From: Chitinophagaceae bacterium
GTDB taxonomy: Bacteria; Bacteroidota; Bacteroidia; Cytophagales; Cytophagaceae
Assembly: GCA_028288365.1 (NCBI GenBank)
Contig: JAQBNU010000008.1
Span: 1-38,104 of the forward strand
DNA length: 38,104 nucleotides
Direction: 5' to 3'
Shown here: one piece after another, positions 7,615 through 16,654 of the stretch
Position numbering within the stretch: the stretch's first letter is position 1
How the letters are laid out: every line of letters begins with the position of its first letter
The notes under the pieces: model-generated
Told to the model about the DNA's origin: nothing
What the model saw: only the letters and a program-made list of their open reading frames with translations
The model's database searches: none
Translations under genes and position numbers: made by a program

Positions 7615-10251
7615 ATGACGACAAAAGAATTAAGCAAAACCTACGATCCGACAGCTGTTGAAAACAAGTGGTATGCCTACTGGATCGATAAAGGATTTTT
7701 TGCGGCCAAAGCGAATACTCAGAAAGAACCTTATACCATTGTGATTCCTCCTCCTAACGTGACAGGTATCCTGCACATGGGTCACATGCTCAACAATACC
7801 ATACAGGATGTTATGATCCGCCGCGCACGCATGCTGGGCAAAGAAGCCTGCTGGGTGCCGGGCACCGATCACGCGTCGATTGCTACGGAAACCAAAGTGG
7901 TGGCTATGCTGCGTGAACAAGGCATCAAGAAAAGCGACCTAACCCGCGATGAATTTCTGGGTCATGCCTGGGACTGGAAAGAAAAATACGGCGGTATCAT
8001 TTTGCAACAACTCAAACAACTCGGTGCTTCCTGCGATTGGGACCGTACGCGCTTCACCATGGAACCGGTGATGTCCGAAGCCGTGATCGAAGTGTTTGTG
8101 AAACTCTACAACGACGGACTCATCTACCGAGGCAACCGCATGGTGAACTGGGATCCGCAAGGCAAGACGGCTTTGTCGGATGAAGAAGTGATCCACAAGG
8201 AAGTCAACTCCAAATTATTCTACATCAAATATCCCGTAGCGGGCACGAACGATTTTCTCATCGTGGCGACGACGCGTCCAGAAACCTTATTGGGGGATAC
8301 TGCGATTTGCATCAATCCGAATGATCCCCGCCATCAACACCTCAAGGGCAAGAAGGCGATCGTGCCGATCGTGAACCGTGAAGTACCGATCATCGAAGAC
8401 GAATACGTAGACTTGGAATTCGGTACCGGTTGTTTGAAAGTCACTCCGGCACACGACATGAACGACAACGAACTCGGCAAGAAACATCATCTCGCCGTGA
8501 TCAATGTCATGAACGACGACGGTTCCATCAACGCTGTTGGCGGGAAGTACGAAGGCAAGGATCGTTTCGTGGTGCGCAAGGAAATCGTGAAAGAACTGGA
8601 GAGCCTTGGCCTGATGGACAAGATCGAAGACTTAAAAAACAGCATCGGTTATTCTGAACGTACGGATGCGGTGATCGAACCGCGTTTGTCTTTGCAGTGG
8701 TTTGTCGACATGAAAAAATTCATGGAGAAGCATCCTGAAGTATTGAGTAGCGTGATGAACGACGAGATCAAACTCTATCCTCCGAAATTTAAAAATACCT
8801 ACCGGCACTGGATCGAAAACATCAAGGACTGGTGTGTGTCGCGCCAACTGTGGTGGGGACAGCGCATTCCGGCTTACTACTTACCCGACGGACAATTCGT
8901 CGTGGCACAAACGGATGCAGAAGCTTTAGTTGCTGCTCAAAAATTAATTCCGGGTATCACGATGGATCAGTTGAAGCAGGACGAAGACGTGCTCGATACC
9001 TGGTTCTCTTCCTGGTTGTGGCCGGTCTCTGTGTTTGATGGATTCAAAGATCCCAACAACGCAGACATCAAATACTTCTACCCTACCAACGATCTCGTTA
9101 CCGCTCCTGAAATTTTATTCTTCTGGGTGGCACGTATGATCATGGCGGGTTATGCCTTCCGTGGTGAGAAGCCTTTTGAAAATGTATACTTAACGGGTAT
9201 CGTGCGCGACAAGCAGGGACGCAAAATGTCGAAGTCATTGGGTAATTCTCCTGAACCTTTAGAACTCATCAAGAGATACGGAGCAGACGGTGTGCGCTTT
9301 GGCATGTTGTTGAGTTCACCGGCAGGTAACGATTTATTGTTCGATGAAAAATACTGTGAACAAGGTCGCAACTTCTCCAACAAAATATGGAATGCCTTTC
9401 GTTTGATCCAACAATGGCAACCGGTGAACACACCAGCCAGCGCGGCGGACAAAGCGACGATGGCCTGGTTTGAAAACACCTTGCCTGTGGCACTCGCAGA
9501 GATCAACGAACATTTTGACAAGTACCGTTTGTCGGATGCACTCATGTCCATGTACAAATTGGTATGGGATGATTTCTGCGCCTGGTATCTGGAAATGGTG
9601 AAGCCTCCTTTCGGTGAACCGATCTCTCAAGAAACGCTGACGAAGACCTGGGGTTACTTCGAACAACTGTTGCAAATCATTCATCCGTTCATGCCGTTCA
9701 TTTCGGAAGAACTCTGGCAAAGCGCCAAACCACGCACCGATCAGGAAGCCTTGATCATCGCACCCTGGCCGCAAGAACAAAAGATCGATCAAACGATTTT
9801 AGAAACCGGTCGCAAGTTGACCGATGCCATTTCACAATTGCGTAACATCCGCAACGAAAAACAATTGGCCAAAGATCAATTGACCGATATCATTTTGCCT
9901 GTTGCTGCACAAAAAGAATTCGCGGCCTTCGAAGACATTTTGAAAAAACTCGCTTTCGTCAAAGACATTCATTACAGTGCAGACAAGAACCCAGCTTCTG
10001 TTTCTTTCTTGGTGGGACGTGACGAATGGCAAGTGGTACTCGAAGGACTCATTGATCCGGTGAAAGAGAAAGAGAAAACACAAAAAGAAATCGAATACCT
10101 GGAAGGCTTTTTACAATCCGTAGAGAAAAAATTGTCTAACGAACGCTTCGTGCAAAGCGCTCCCAAACAGGTGCTCGAGATCGAACAGAAGAAGAAAGAC
10201 GATGCCCTGTCTAAAATTCAAAGCTTAAAAGACAGACTTTTGCAATTATAG
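7615..10251 (+). CDS. valS: Valyl-tRNA synthetase
   Basis: This class I synthetase charges tRNA-Val with valine in the cytoplasm. From the ATG at 7615 it is 878 residues, the usual length for Bacteroidota ValRS. Seen in order: Rossmann-fold start with PPPNVTGILHMGHML (HMGH at 54-57, the HIGH motif), the editing CP1 domain with TTRPETLLGDTA and the GTGCLKVTPAHD segment, GRKMSKSLGNSPEP (KMSKS at 537-541), the anticodon-binding domain, and the C-terminal coiled-coil arm (EKEKTQKEIEYLE onward) typical of ValRS. An in-frame TTG at 7564 would add 17 residues reaching almost to the inverted repeat, but ATG TCG-less start at 7615 (MTTKELSKTYDP) matches family N-termini better. Confidence 0.98.
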   Translation: MTTKELSKTYDPTAVENKWYAYWIDKGFFAAKANTQKEPYTIVIPPPNVTGILHMGHMLNNTIQDVMIRRARMLGKEACWVPGTDHASIATETKVVAMLREQGIKKSDLTRDEFLGHAWDWKEKYGGIILQQLKQLGASCDWDRTRFTMEPVMSEAVIEVFVKLYNDGLIYRGNRMVNWDPQGKTALSDEEVIHKEVNSKLFYIKYPVAGTNDFLIVATTRPETLLGDTAICINPNDPRHQHLKGKKAIVPIVNREVPIIEDEYVDLEFGTGCLKVTPAHDMNDNELGKKHHLAVINVMNDDGSINAVGGKYEGKDRFVVRKEIVKELESLGLMDKIEDLKNSIGYSERTDAVIEPRLSLQWFVDMKKFMEKHPEVLSSVMNDEIKLYPPKFKNTYRHWIENIKDWCVSRQLWWGQRIPAYYLPDGQFVVAQTDAEALVAAQKLIPGITMDQLKQDEDVLDTWFSSWLWPVSVFDGFKDPNNADIKYFYPTNDLVTAPEILFFWVARMIMAGYAFRGEKPFENVYLTGIVRDKQGRKMSKSLGNSPEPLELIKRYGADGVRFGMLLSSPAGNDLLFDEKYCEQGRNFSNKIWNAFRLIQQWQPVNTPASAADKATMAWFENTLPVALAEINEHFDKYRLSDALMSMYKLVWDDFCAWYLEMVKPPFGEPISQETLTKTWGYFEQLLQIIHPFMPFISEELWQSAKPRTDQEALIIAPWPQEQKIDQTILETGRKLTDAISQLRNIRNEKQLAKDQLTDIILPVAAQKEFAAFEDILKKLAFVKDIHYSADKNPASVSFLVGRDEWQVVLEGLIDPVKEKEKTQKEIEYLEGFLQSVEKKLSNERFVQSAPKQVLEIEQKKKDDALSKIQSLKDRLLQL

Positions 10252-10260
10252 TCCGTATTA

Positions 10261-10300
10261 AAAGGGCGGATGGCTTGCAAAAAGCGTGTCCGCTCTTTAT
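10261..10300 (+). terminator. Hairpin after valS
   Basis: AAAGGGCGGA (10261-10270) pairs with TCCGCTCTTT (10289-10298) with one G-T pair and an 18-base loop. The T tract is short (TTT then ATAT), so termination may be partial. It begins 9 bp after the valS stop. Confidence 0.55.
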
Positions 10301-10327
10301 ATTACTTTAGCATAAACAAACTTAGGA

Positions 10328-11311
10328 ATGAAGAAATTTTTACAAGCTATGGCTCAGCGAGGCCTTTGGGTGCTGCTCGCCATTTTATTGGTCGGAGGTT
10401 TGAATACGGTTCAGGCACAAAACCCGAAGCAAACAAAAAAGAAAATCAAAGCGACCAAGAAAGCGCTGAAGCACACCAAGAACGAACCTTACACTCCTAC
10501 TTACCATGACCGCGATTCAGACGGTGACGGTGTCATGGACAGCCGCGATCAATGCATCCACACACCGAAAGGTGAACCGGTCACTCCTTTCGGTTGCCCG
10601 TATGACGTGGACTTTGACGGGGTATACGATTACGAAGACTCTTGTAAAAACGAAGCCGGTCCGAAAGAGAACCACGGTTGTCCATGGAAAGACACGGATC
10701 AGGATGGCATCATGGATAACGTAGACGATTGTCCTACGGTACCAGGATTGAAACGCTTCCACGGTTGCCCGGATTCAGACGGTGACGGCATCGAAGACTC
10801 ACAGGACAAATGTCCGAAAGAAATTGGTCTGGCGAAATACTACGGTTGTCCTCCTCCCTTCATCGATTCAGACGGTGACGGTACAGACGATTACCATGAC
10901 TTGTGTCCGCAAACACCAGGACCGAAAACCAACAAAGGTTGTCCGGAGTTGAAACCCGAAGAACAGAAAGCCTTGCAAGCGGCCTTCGATAACTTGTTGT
11001 TCGAAACCAACTCCGACGTGATCGTGAACTCTTCTTACCAATCATTAGAAGACTTAGCGAAACTGTTGCGCAACAAACCGAAATACAAACTCTACTTAGA
11101 AGGTCACACCGACAACGTAGGTGATGACGATTCGAACTTAGACTTATCGAAACGACGTGCCTTATCTACGAAAAGATTCTTAGTACAAAACGGAGTACTC
11201 GATCAGAACATCACCACAGACGGCTTTGGAGAAACAAGACCGGTAGCCTCCAATGACGATGAAGAAGGTCGTCACCGCAACCGACGGGTGGAGATGCACA
11301 TCATACAATAA
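10328..11311 (+). CDS. OmpA-family outer-membrane protein with thrombospondin type 3 repeats
   Basis: A signal peptide (about 1-30, ending VQAQ) is followed by a lysine-rich linker, then five calcium-binding TSP3-like repeats at about 62-205 (DSDGDGVMD, DFDGVYD, DTDQDGIMD, DSDGDGIED, DSDGDGTDD), each followed by a Cys pair pattern. The C-terminal OmpA domain (about 212-327) has LEGHTDNVGDDDSNLDLSKR and GRHRNRRVEM, which bind peptidoglycan diaminopimelate. There is no clear N-terminal beta-barrel, so it is more likely a periplasmic or surface tether than a porin. The AGGA just before the ATG is the ribosome site. A terminator follows at 11329. Confidence 0.93.
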   Translation: MKKFLQAMAQRGLWVLLAILLVGGLNTVQAQNPKQTKKKIKATKKALKHTKNEPYTPTYHDRDSDGDGVMDSRDQCIHTPKGEPVTPFGCPYDVDFDGVYDYEDSCKNEAGPKENHGCPWKDTDQDGIMDNVDDCPTVPGLKRFHGCPDSDGDGIEDSQDKCPKEIGLAKYYGCPPPFIDSDGDGTDDYHDLCPQTPGPKTNKGCPELKPEEQKALQAAFDNLLFETNSDVIVNSSYQSLEDLAKLLRNKPKYKLYLEGHTDNVGDDDSNLDLSKRRALSTKRFLVQNGVLDQNITTDGFGETRPVASNDDEEGRHRNRRVEMHIIQ

Positions 11312-11328
11312 TTGCTTTTTACTTTTGG

Positions 11329-11363
11329 ATCCCCTGCTGACTTTGTTGGTAGGGGATTTTTTT
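11329..11363 (+). terminator. Terminator after the OmpA-family gene
   Basis: ATCCCCT (11329-11335) pairs with AGGGGAT (11351-11357), followed by a run of T to 11363. It separates the OmpA gene from the AT-rich ATPase gene that starts 13 bp later. Confidence 0.7.
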
Positions 11364-11375
11364 AAATTTGATAAT

Positions 11376-13412
11376 ATGAAACTTACATTTCAAACCAATC
11401 ACATTTCAATAACCCACTTTGAACCTATAGAAATAGAAAGCTTTACTGTTCTTACAGGAATAAATGGATCTGGTAAAACTCATTTATTACAAGGAATAAA
11501 AAATGGTTATATCGAAATTGATGGAATTCATCAAACTGAAATCATATATTATAACTACAACGATTTTACAGTTTACACTGACGATGTAAGTAAAAATAAT
11601 ATATATACAAATCGTATAATGGAATGGAAGTTAGCCACACAAGCTTCTATTCAAAAAATAAATCAATTTAAAGATAGTGTATATGTCAAAATAATCGAGG
11701 GTAAATCTGTTTTAGATCAAATAATATGCAGTTTGATAAGACATAAAGATTTTGATTTCGAAACTCAATACGGTCGAGCTGAAGATTATAAACTAATTGA
11801 AGATTTAAAACAAAAATTAGACAAAAAAGAAAGCCTTGAACTTCTCTTGAGATCTTATCAGGATCAATTGAAACCAGAATTTTTTACATTCCTATTTACT
11901 TATTTACTTAATAATAAAGGTGATATTAATTATATAAAAAAAGATTTATTAAAATCTAGATTTGAAAGTTTGTCAACAGAAATTCAAGAATTTTACAACA
12001 AGGAAAATCCCGAATTCTACTTTTTTTTAAAAAATAAAGTGGACAAAAAGATGTTCTCTTTAACTCCTGAAGATTTCGAATCACCACATCTCCTTCTTCA
12101 AGATATAGCAAATGAAGAAAAACAATATCAAATTCTTAAAGATCAAAATATTCTTAAAAAAGTTAAAGCAACTGAATATGGTGAACAATTAGATTTTTTA
12201 GAAAAAGATGATTTCATAATTAAATATGGGCTATCTCCAATTGAAGAAATAAACAAAGTACTTAGCACATATGATTGTAATGGTTATAGATTAATTGAAA
12301 TAAACAAGAAAGATTTTCTAGGAATCGATCAAAACAGTATAAATTTAATTATAAAGCTACAACAAAAAGAAGAAGAATATACAACGACATTTGATCAATT
12401 ATCTTCTGGCGAAAAAACGCTCATTGCTCTTTCATTACTTATTTGCAAATCTAAAAAGAAAAAAATTATTCCAAGAGTACTTTTATTAGATGAAATTGAT
12501 TCATCATTACATCCTTCAATGATTACGCGTCTCTTAGATGTAATTGAAAATCTATTCATTAAACAACAAGGATTAAAAATAATTCTTGCTACACATTCTC
12601 CTACAACCATTGCATTAAGTCCTGAAAAGTCCATTTTTGTTGTTAATAAAAATGGAGGAGTTAAGATTTCCAAGCAAGATAAATCCACAGCAATAGGTTT
12701 ATTAACAGAAGGATTCGCTACTTTAAATTTGGAAGATACTAATATGAGTATAGCATATAATATCTCTCAAACTCGTCTACCTATATTATTCACAGAAGGC
12801 ATAACAGATAAAATAATAATTGAAACTGCGTGGAAAAAAATTAATGGTAAAAAGGCAATGCCTTTTTACATTCAAGATTGCTTTGACGCATCATTTTTAG
12901 CCAATCTATTTAAGAGAGGATATGATAAACAAGATGGTATTTTTATTACTTATTCTGATAGAATACTAATAGCTTTATTTGATTTTGATTACGAAGGATA
13001 TAATGCTTGGAACAGCTTAAGTAAGCTATCATCAATTATTGAAACAGATCCACATAAAGGATTAACTAAGAAGAATAATGAAGGAAATGCTTATGCTCTT
13101 TTAATTCCCGTTTCTAGTAATCCAGAAGTAAAAAAACAAGTAATAAAAACTGGAACTGAAACATTTAAACATGAATCATTGCATGCTATAGAATTACTAT
13201 TTTATGGAATAGAAGAATTAAAAGACCACTTTACAAAGGAGCCAATAAAAGGTGGAGGGGAAATTATTTCCTTTAAAGGTAAGAAGAGAGATTTTGCCAA
13301 TGCATTAAACAATCTAAGTACAGAAAACTTTAATGAGTTTAAAACATTATTTAGCAAATTAGAAAAACTAATTACATCTACCTCTCCGCTGGTGCATCCT
13401 GCTCACAAATAA
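11376..13412 (+). CDS. OLD-like ABC ATPase/TOPRIM protein (candidate defence nuclease)
   Basis: From the ATG at 11376 the protein has 678 residues. Seen: Walker A TGINGSGKT (27-35), ABC signature QLSSGEKT (about 341-348), Walker B VLLLDEIDSSLHP (D372/E373), H-switch ATHSPT (H407), then a TOPRIM-like domain with LFTEGITDK (E474) and ALFDFDYEG (D536, D538). ABC ATPase plus TOPRIM is the design of OLD-family nucleases, several of which act in phage defence (for example P2 Old and GajA). No helicase partner follows, so it would be a single-gene (class 1-like) member. The gene is visibly more AT-rich than valS and ompA on its left, suggesting transfer. The frame is open up to 11253, but that would overlap the OmpA gene and its terminator. 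Nuclease activity is inferred, not shown. Confidence 0.85.
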   Translation: MKLTFQTNHISITHFEPIEIESFTVLTGINGSGKTHLLQGIKNGYIEIDGIHQTEIIYYNYNDFTVYTDDVSKNNIYTNRIMEWKLATQASIQKINQFKDSVYVKIIEGKSVLDQIICSLIRHKDFDFETQYGRAEDYKLIEDLKQKLDKKESLELLLRSYQDQLKPEFFTFLFTYLLNNKGDINYIKKDLLKSRFESLSTEIQEFYNKENPEFYFFLKNKVDKKMFSLTPEDFESPHLLLQDIANEEKQYQILKDQNILKKVKATEYGEQLDFLEKDDFIIKYGLSPIEEINKVLSTYDCNGYRLIEINKKDFLGIDQNSINLIIKLQQKEEEYTTTFDQLSSGEKTLIALSLLICKSKKKKIIPRVLLLDEIDSSLHPSMITRLLDVIENLFIKQQGLKIILATHSPTTIALSPEKSIFVVNKNGGVKISKQDKSTAIGLLTEGFATLNLEDTNMSIAYNISQTRLPILFTEGITDKIIIETAWKKINGKKAMPFYIQDCFDASFLANLFKRGYDKQDGIFITYSDRILIALFDFDYEGYNAWNSLSKLSSIIETDPHKGLTKKNNEGNAYALLIPVSSNPEVKKQVIKTGTETFKHESLHAIELLFYGIEELKDHFTKEPIKGGGEIISFKGKKRDFANALNNLSTENFNEFKTLFSKLEKLITSTSPLVHPAHK

Positions 13413-13526
13413 TCATTTCAGAATTTTATGCCATTTAATTATAACGGTTTTATAGCTAGGATGCACGAGTATAGACTTAATTATATTCTTTTGTTATATG
13501 CTAATGGTATGCTGGGTAAACATTTA

Positions 13527-13690
13527 TCCTGCTGGCGCCTACTTCTGCTGGCGCATTCTATGACAAAGTCAATAGTACAAAACTAATATTTTAAATTTAG
13601 TCATGGGCATAGTTGTTTCATCACCCATCTTCAGCAGGGTGTTTATTATAGATATGTTAATTAAAAACTAAGCGGCGTGCTTAGCCAATG
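13527..13690. repeat. Degenerate repeat copies and spacer after the ATPase gene
   Basis: This part of the 479-bp gap holds TCCTGCTGGCGC (13527-13538) and TTCTGCTGGCGC (13543-13554). Another relative, CCGCTGGTGC, lies at 13386 inside the end of the ATPase gene. Near 13670 the sequence GCGGCGTGCTTAGCC resembles the right end of the MITE-like element that follows. I read it as a decayed copy or stacked ends of that element. No gene is visible between 13413 and 13891. Confidence 0.45.
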
Positions 13691-13710
13691 GTACAAAAGG
13701 GGAATTTCTC

Positions 13711-13863
13711 CTGCTGGCCTATAACACATAGGGCGTCCGCCCGGGGATGAAATGCAGCAAGTAGTTATAATTAACAAAGAATAAAATACAAACTATAAAA
13801 TAACACGAATGCCCGTGCGGACGCACTACATTAAAAAAGCACCGACGGACGGCGGCGCTAGCA
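13711..13863. repeat. MITE-like element, copy A (upstream of the propeller gene)
   Basis: This copy shares an identical 65-bp block (13717-13781 with 15323-15387), an identical 24-bp block (13805-13828 with 15410-15433) and an identical 23-bp right end (13835-13857 with 15439-15461) with copy B, in the same orientation. Inside, ATAGGGCGTCCGCCCGGG is the imperfect complement of CCCGTGCGGACGCACTAT. Compared with copy B, the left outer palindrome (about 17 bp) is missing. It ends 28 bp before the propeller ATG, so it may carry that gene's leader. Confidence 0.85.
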
Positions 13864-13891
13864 AAGGAAGTAATTCTAAACACCACAACGC

Positions 13892-15280
13892 ATGATAAAA
13901 AAACTACTCACCCTACTTTTTCTTTTTTCTTCTCTGCTGATGAATGCTCAAGGCTGGTCGCAATTAGGAACAGGTACATACGCCCTTACACCTTCTACTG
14001 CAGGAGAAATTCATTCGATTGTTGCTGCCAACGGAATGGTATATGCTGCGGGATATTTCAAGAATGCAGGTGGTTTTTATTATGTCGCCCAATGGGACGG
14101 CATGAGCTGGTCTGAACTCGGCAGCGGCAGTGATGCACTCAATGCCAATCAAATCATTTCTCAGATTTGTGCAGATCCTTCCGGCAATATTTACGCTGCA
14201 GGTAATTTTACAGATGCATCAGGTTATATTTATGTCGCCAAGTGGGACGGTACAAGCTGGTCAGAAGTAGGAGTAGGTGTTGATTCTTTAAAAGTAACAG
14301 GAGGTATTGGTGCTATTTGTTCTGATCAGAGTGGGAACATTTATGCTGCCGGTGCTTTTGATGATGCGAATGGAAAATCTTATGTAGCCAAATGGAACGG
14401 CAGTACTTGGTCAGAACTCGGAACCGGCAGTCATGCGCTCAACGGCAATGATATTATTTGGAACATTACCTCCGATGCGAATGGAAATATTTATGCCGCA
14501 GGCGATTTTAAAGATGCAGCAGGCAAGACTTATGTAGCCAAATGGGACGGCACTGACTGGTCAGAACTTGGCACAGGCACGAATGCATTGAAAGCAAATT
14601 ATTTCATCTACACGGTGTATGTCGATCCATCCGGAAATGTATATGCCGCTGGTGGTTTTACAGATGATCATATAGAAACCGATTATACTTACCTGGTGGT
14701 TAAATGGGACGGCACAAGTTGGACCAAAGTAGGTACAGGTGGCAACGGATTAATGGCTACCGGATCTATCCTATCGATGATTTCAGATAACGATGGCATG
14801 CTATACATTGCAGGTTTTTTTAGTAATTCCAATTCAGAACGTTACGTCGCCAAATGGGATGGCACCAATTGGTCTGAACTGGGCACCAGCATTGGCAGCC
14901 AGCTTCATGCCAACAGCTACATCGATCAGATCTGTGCCGATACCGATGGCAACATTTATGCCGCTGGAAATTTCAAAGACGCCAACAGCAAACGATATGT
15001 AGCGCGTTACAGCACTGCTATACCCACGGCAACAAAAAGTATAACGCATAATGATTCATTTTCGATTTACCCTAATCCCACGACTGGCATGGCCTACATC
15101 AATAGTTCTTATAAAGGACAAGCCAAAGTGTATGATCATTTAGGACAATTAATAAGCACTCAATTTATTGATTCAGAAAATACGGCGCTGGATTTAAACG
15201 GTGTGAAAGACGGTGTTTACATCATCTTCCTTACCAATGAAGAGCAAACTTACTCACCCATTAAATTGATAAAAAAATAA
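13892..15280 (+). CDS. Secreted seven-repeat beta-propeller-like protein with T9SS sorting domain
   Basis: A signal peptide (about 1-20, ending MNAQG) precedes seven repeats of about 50 residues, each built as LGTG..AL-...-I..I..D..GN(I/V)YAAG.F.DA...YVAKWDGT.WSE. The number and length of repeats fit a seven-bladed beta-propeller (WD- or kelch-like), although the sequence is not a classical WD40. The last 80 residues (FSIYPNPTTGMAYI ... VYIIFLTNEE ... IKLIKK) form a type A T9SS C-terminal sorting domain, so it is exported across the outer membrane and probably attached to the surface or released. Ligand unknown. It is the only gene between the two MITE-like copies. Confidence 0.88.
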   Translation: MIKKLLTLLFLFSSLLMNAQGWSQLGTGTYALTPSTAGEIHSIVAANGMVYAAGYFKNAGGFYYVAQWDGMSWSELGSGSDALNANQIISQICADPSGNIYAAGNFTDASGYIYVAKWDGTSWSEVGVGVDSLKVTGGIGAICSDQSGNIYAAGAFDDANGKSYVAKWNGSTWSELGTGSHALNGNDIIWNITSDANGNIYAAGDFKDAAGKTYVAKWDGTDWSELGTGTNALKANYFIYTVYVDPSGNVYAAGGFTDDHIETDYTYLVVKWDGTSWTKVGTGGNGLMATGSILSMISDNDGMLYIAGFFSNSNSERYVAKWDGTNWSELGTSIGSQLHANSYIDQICADTDGNIYAAGNFKDANSKRYVARYSTAIPTATKSITHNDSFSIYPNPTTGMAYINSSYKGQAKVYDHLGQLISTQFIDSENTALDLNGVKDGVYIIFLTNEEQTYSPIKLIKK

Positions 15281-15302
15281 AGACTACCCTGCTCTTCTTG
15301 CC

Positions 15303-15468
15303 TGCTGCCGACGTCCGTCGGTGCCTATAACACATAGGGCGTCCGCCCGGGGATGAAATGCAGCAAGTAGTTATAATTAACAAAGAACAAAAGACAAACT
15401 ATAAAAAATACGAATGCCCGTGCGGACGCACTATTTATAAAAGCACCGACGGACGGCGGCGTTAGCAG
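15303..15468. repeat. MITE-like element, copy B (complete inverted-repeat form)
   Basis: The outer arms GCCGACGTCCGTCGGTGC (15307-15324) and GCACCGACGGACGGCGGC (15443-15460) are complementary with one mismatch in 18. A second inner inverted pair is around the GGGCGTCCGCCC and GTGCGGACGCAC palindromes. The ends read CTGCTG.. and ..GTTAGCAG. It is in the same direction as copy A, has no coding capacity, and lies 22 bp after the propeller stop and 30 bp before arr. Confidence 0.85.
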
Positions 15469-15497
15469 ACCAAAGAGAAAACCATTAAACATAAATT

Positions 15498-15944
15498 ATG
15501 AAAATGAGGGAAGACAATAACTCATCAAATAAAAAAAGCCCTACTCCTTTTTCTCAGACTTTTTTTCATGGGACAAAAGCTGACCTCCACATGAGTGATT
15601 TTATTGAAGTGGGTTTCAACTCGAACTTTGGACAAAGAAAAAATGCGAAATACATTTTCTTAACGGCGACATTAGATGCTGCCATCTGGGGCGCTGAACT
15701 TGCCGTTGGAGAAGGGCGTGAAAGAATTTATTTAGTAGAGCCAGTGGGAGCCATTGAAGATGATCCTGATTTAACCGACAGAAAATTCCCAGGTAATCCA
15801 ACAAAATCATACCGTTCAACATCTCCGTTTAAAGTGGTCGGAGAAATTACCATTTGGCAGGGACATCCACCAGAGCAAGTGAAGGCAATGAAAGACGGAT
15901 TAGCAAGACTTAAAGAACAAGGTATTGATTCACTCAATGATTAA
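15498..15944 (+). CDS. arr: NAD(+)-rifampin ADP-ribosyltransferase (Arr family)
   Basis: The 148-residue protein matches Arr enzymes along its whole length: TFFHGTKADL (H24), KYIFLTATLDAAIWGAELA (Y52), YLVEPVGAIEDDPDLTD with the acidic EDDP cluster (87-90), KFPGNPTKSYRS, and KVVGEITIWQG. Arr moves ADP-ribose from NAD+ onto the C23 hydroxyl of rifamycins and so inactivates them in the cytoplasm. Typical Arr proteins are about 140 residues, so it looks complete. A start at 15504 (second ATG) is equally possible. Its own promoter would have to lie in or beside MITE copy B. The natural role and the resistance it gives cannot be judged from sequence. Confidence 0.93.
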   Translation: MKMREDNNSSNKKSPTPFSQTFFHGTKADLHMSDFIEVGFNSNFGQRKNAKYIFLTATLDAAIWGAELAVGEGRERIYLVEPVGAIEDDPDLTDRKFPGNPTKSYRSTSPFKVVGEITIWQGHPPEQVKAMKDGLARLKEQGIDSLND

Positions 15945-15993
15945 TCACAGTAGAGTCCATTGACTTGCTAGTGGCAGAAGTAATAACAAACTT

Positions 15994-16548
15994 ATGAAAG
16001 ATTTCTATACTACTTTCCAATCGTTTGCAGACGAACAACTTTTTACCTTGGTACTTCAACCTAAAGATTATAAAGAAGAAGCCATTGCTACCGCACGTTT
16101 TATTTTAAAAGAACGCAGACTTGAAACACTTTTGCAGGAAAAAGAAAAACAACAACAGCAATTCGTGCTGGAACAAGAGCAACAGGAGTATGAGCAAGTA
16201 GTCGAGTCTGCTAAATATTACAAAGACTTGGTACACGCTCGGGAACACGGCGTTTCTTTTAACGTTCCCCTTACAGAAATTCCTGCTTTTGAAGGAGAGT
16301 TGACATACAGAGAAATTCCTTTTTTCAAAGAAGATAAAAACATCGGACCAGGAGTAGAATCCTATCCTACTCAGAAATATTTCTTTGATCCAAAATACAG
16401 CGAAGCAGTAGACGAATTGGTCAAGCAATCAAAGATCAATACCATTCCTTATCACAGCAATTACACCATGCGTTTTCAAATGTTGGCACTCGTTGCATTA
16501 TGCATAGCCATTGTCTTATTTTTTGCCATTGTGTTTATTTTTGGTTAA
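15994..16548 (+). CDS. Tail-anchored membrane protein of unknown function
   Basis: I do not recognise the family. The 184-residue protein has a soluble N-terminal part beginning MKDFYTTFQSFADEQLFTLV, a Gln/Glu-rich coiled coil at about 38-75 (EKEKQQQQFVLEQEQQEYEQ), a Pro-containing middle region and a single C-terminal membrane helix at about 161-183 with almost nothing behind it. The 'YxxxF..F.DEQL..L..P.DY..EA...A..IL.ER' opening is seen in many small Bacteroidota membrane proteins. It starts 49 bp after arr on the same strand, so it may share its transcript. Confidence 0.75.
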   Translation: MKDFYTTFQSFADEQLFTLVLQPKDYKEEAIATARFILKERRLETLLQEKEKQQQQFVLEQEQQEYEQVVESAKYYKDLVHAREHGVSFNVPLTEIPAFEGELTYREIPFFKEDKNIGPGVESYPTQKYFFDPKYSEAVDELVKQSKINTIPYHSNYTMRFQMLALVALCIAIVLFFAIVFIFG

Positions 16549-16654
16549 ACAATTATATAAAAATACTTCACTGGCAACGTAGTTGTTCTTTAAAATTCCG
16601 CATCATAATTGCAAGGTGAATTAGTATTCCTTTTCTAGATTAAAACATTACATT

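Noticed and set aside
9334..9792. 152-residue minus-strand frame inside valS
   Set aside because: It is the antisense shadow of a strongly conserved gene in a GC-richer stretch.
11253..11375. In-frame upstream extension of the ATPase/TOPRIM gene
   Set aside because: It overlaps the end of the OmpA-family gene and its terminator; the Walker A region starts normally from the ATG at 11376.
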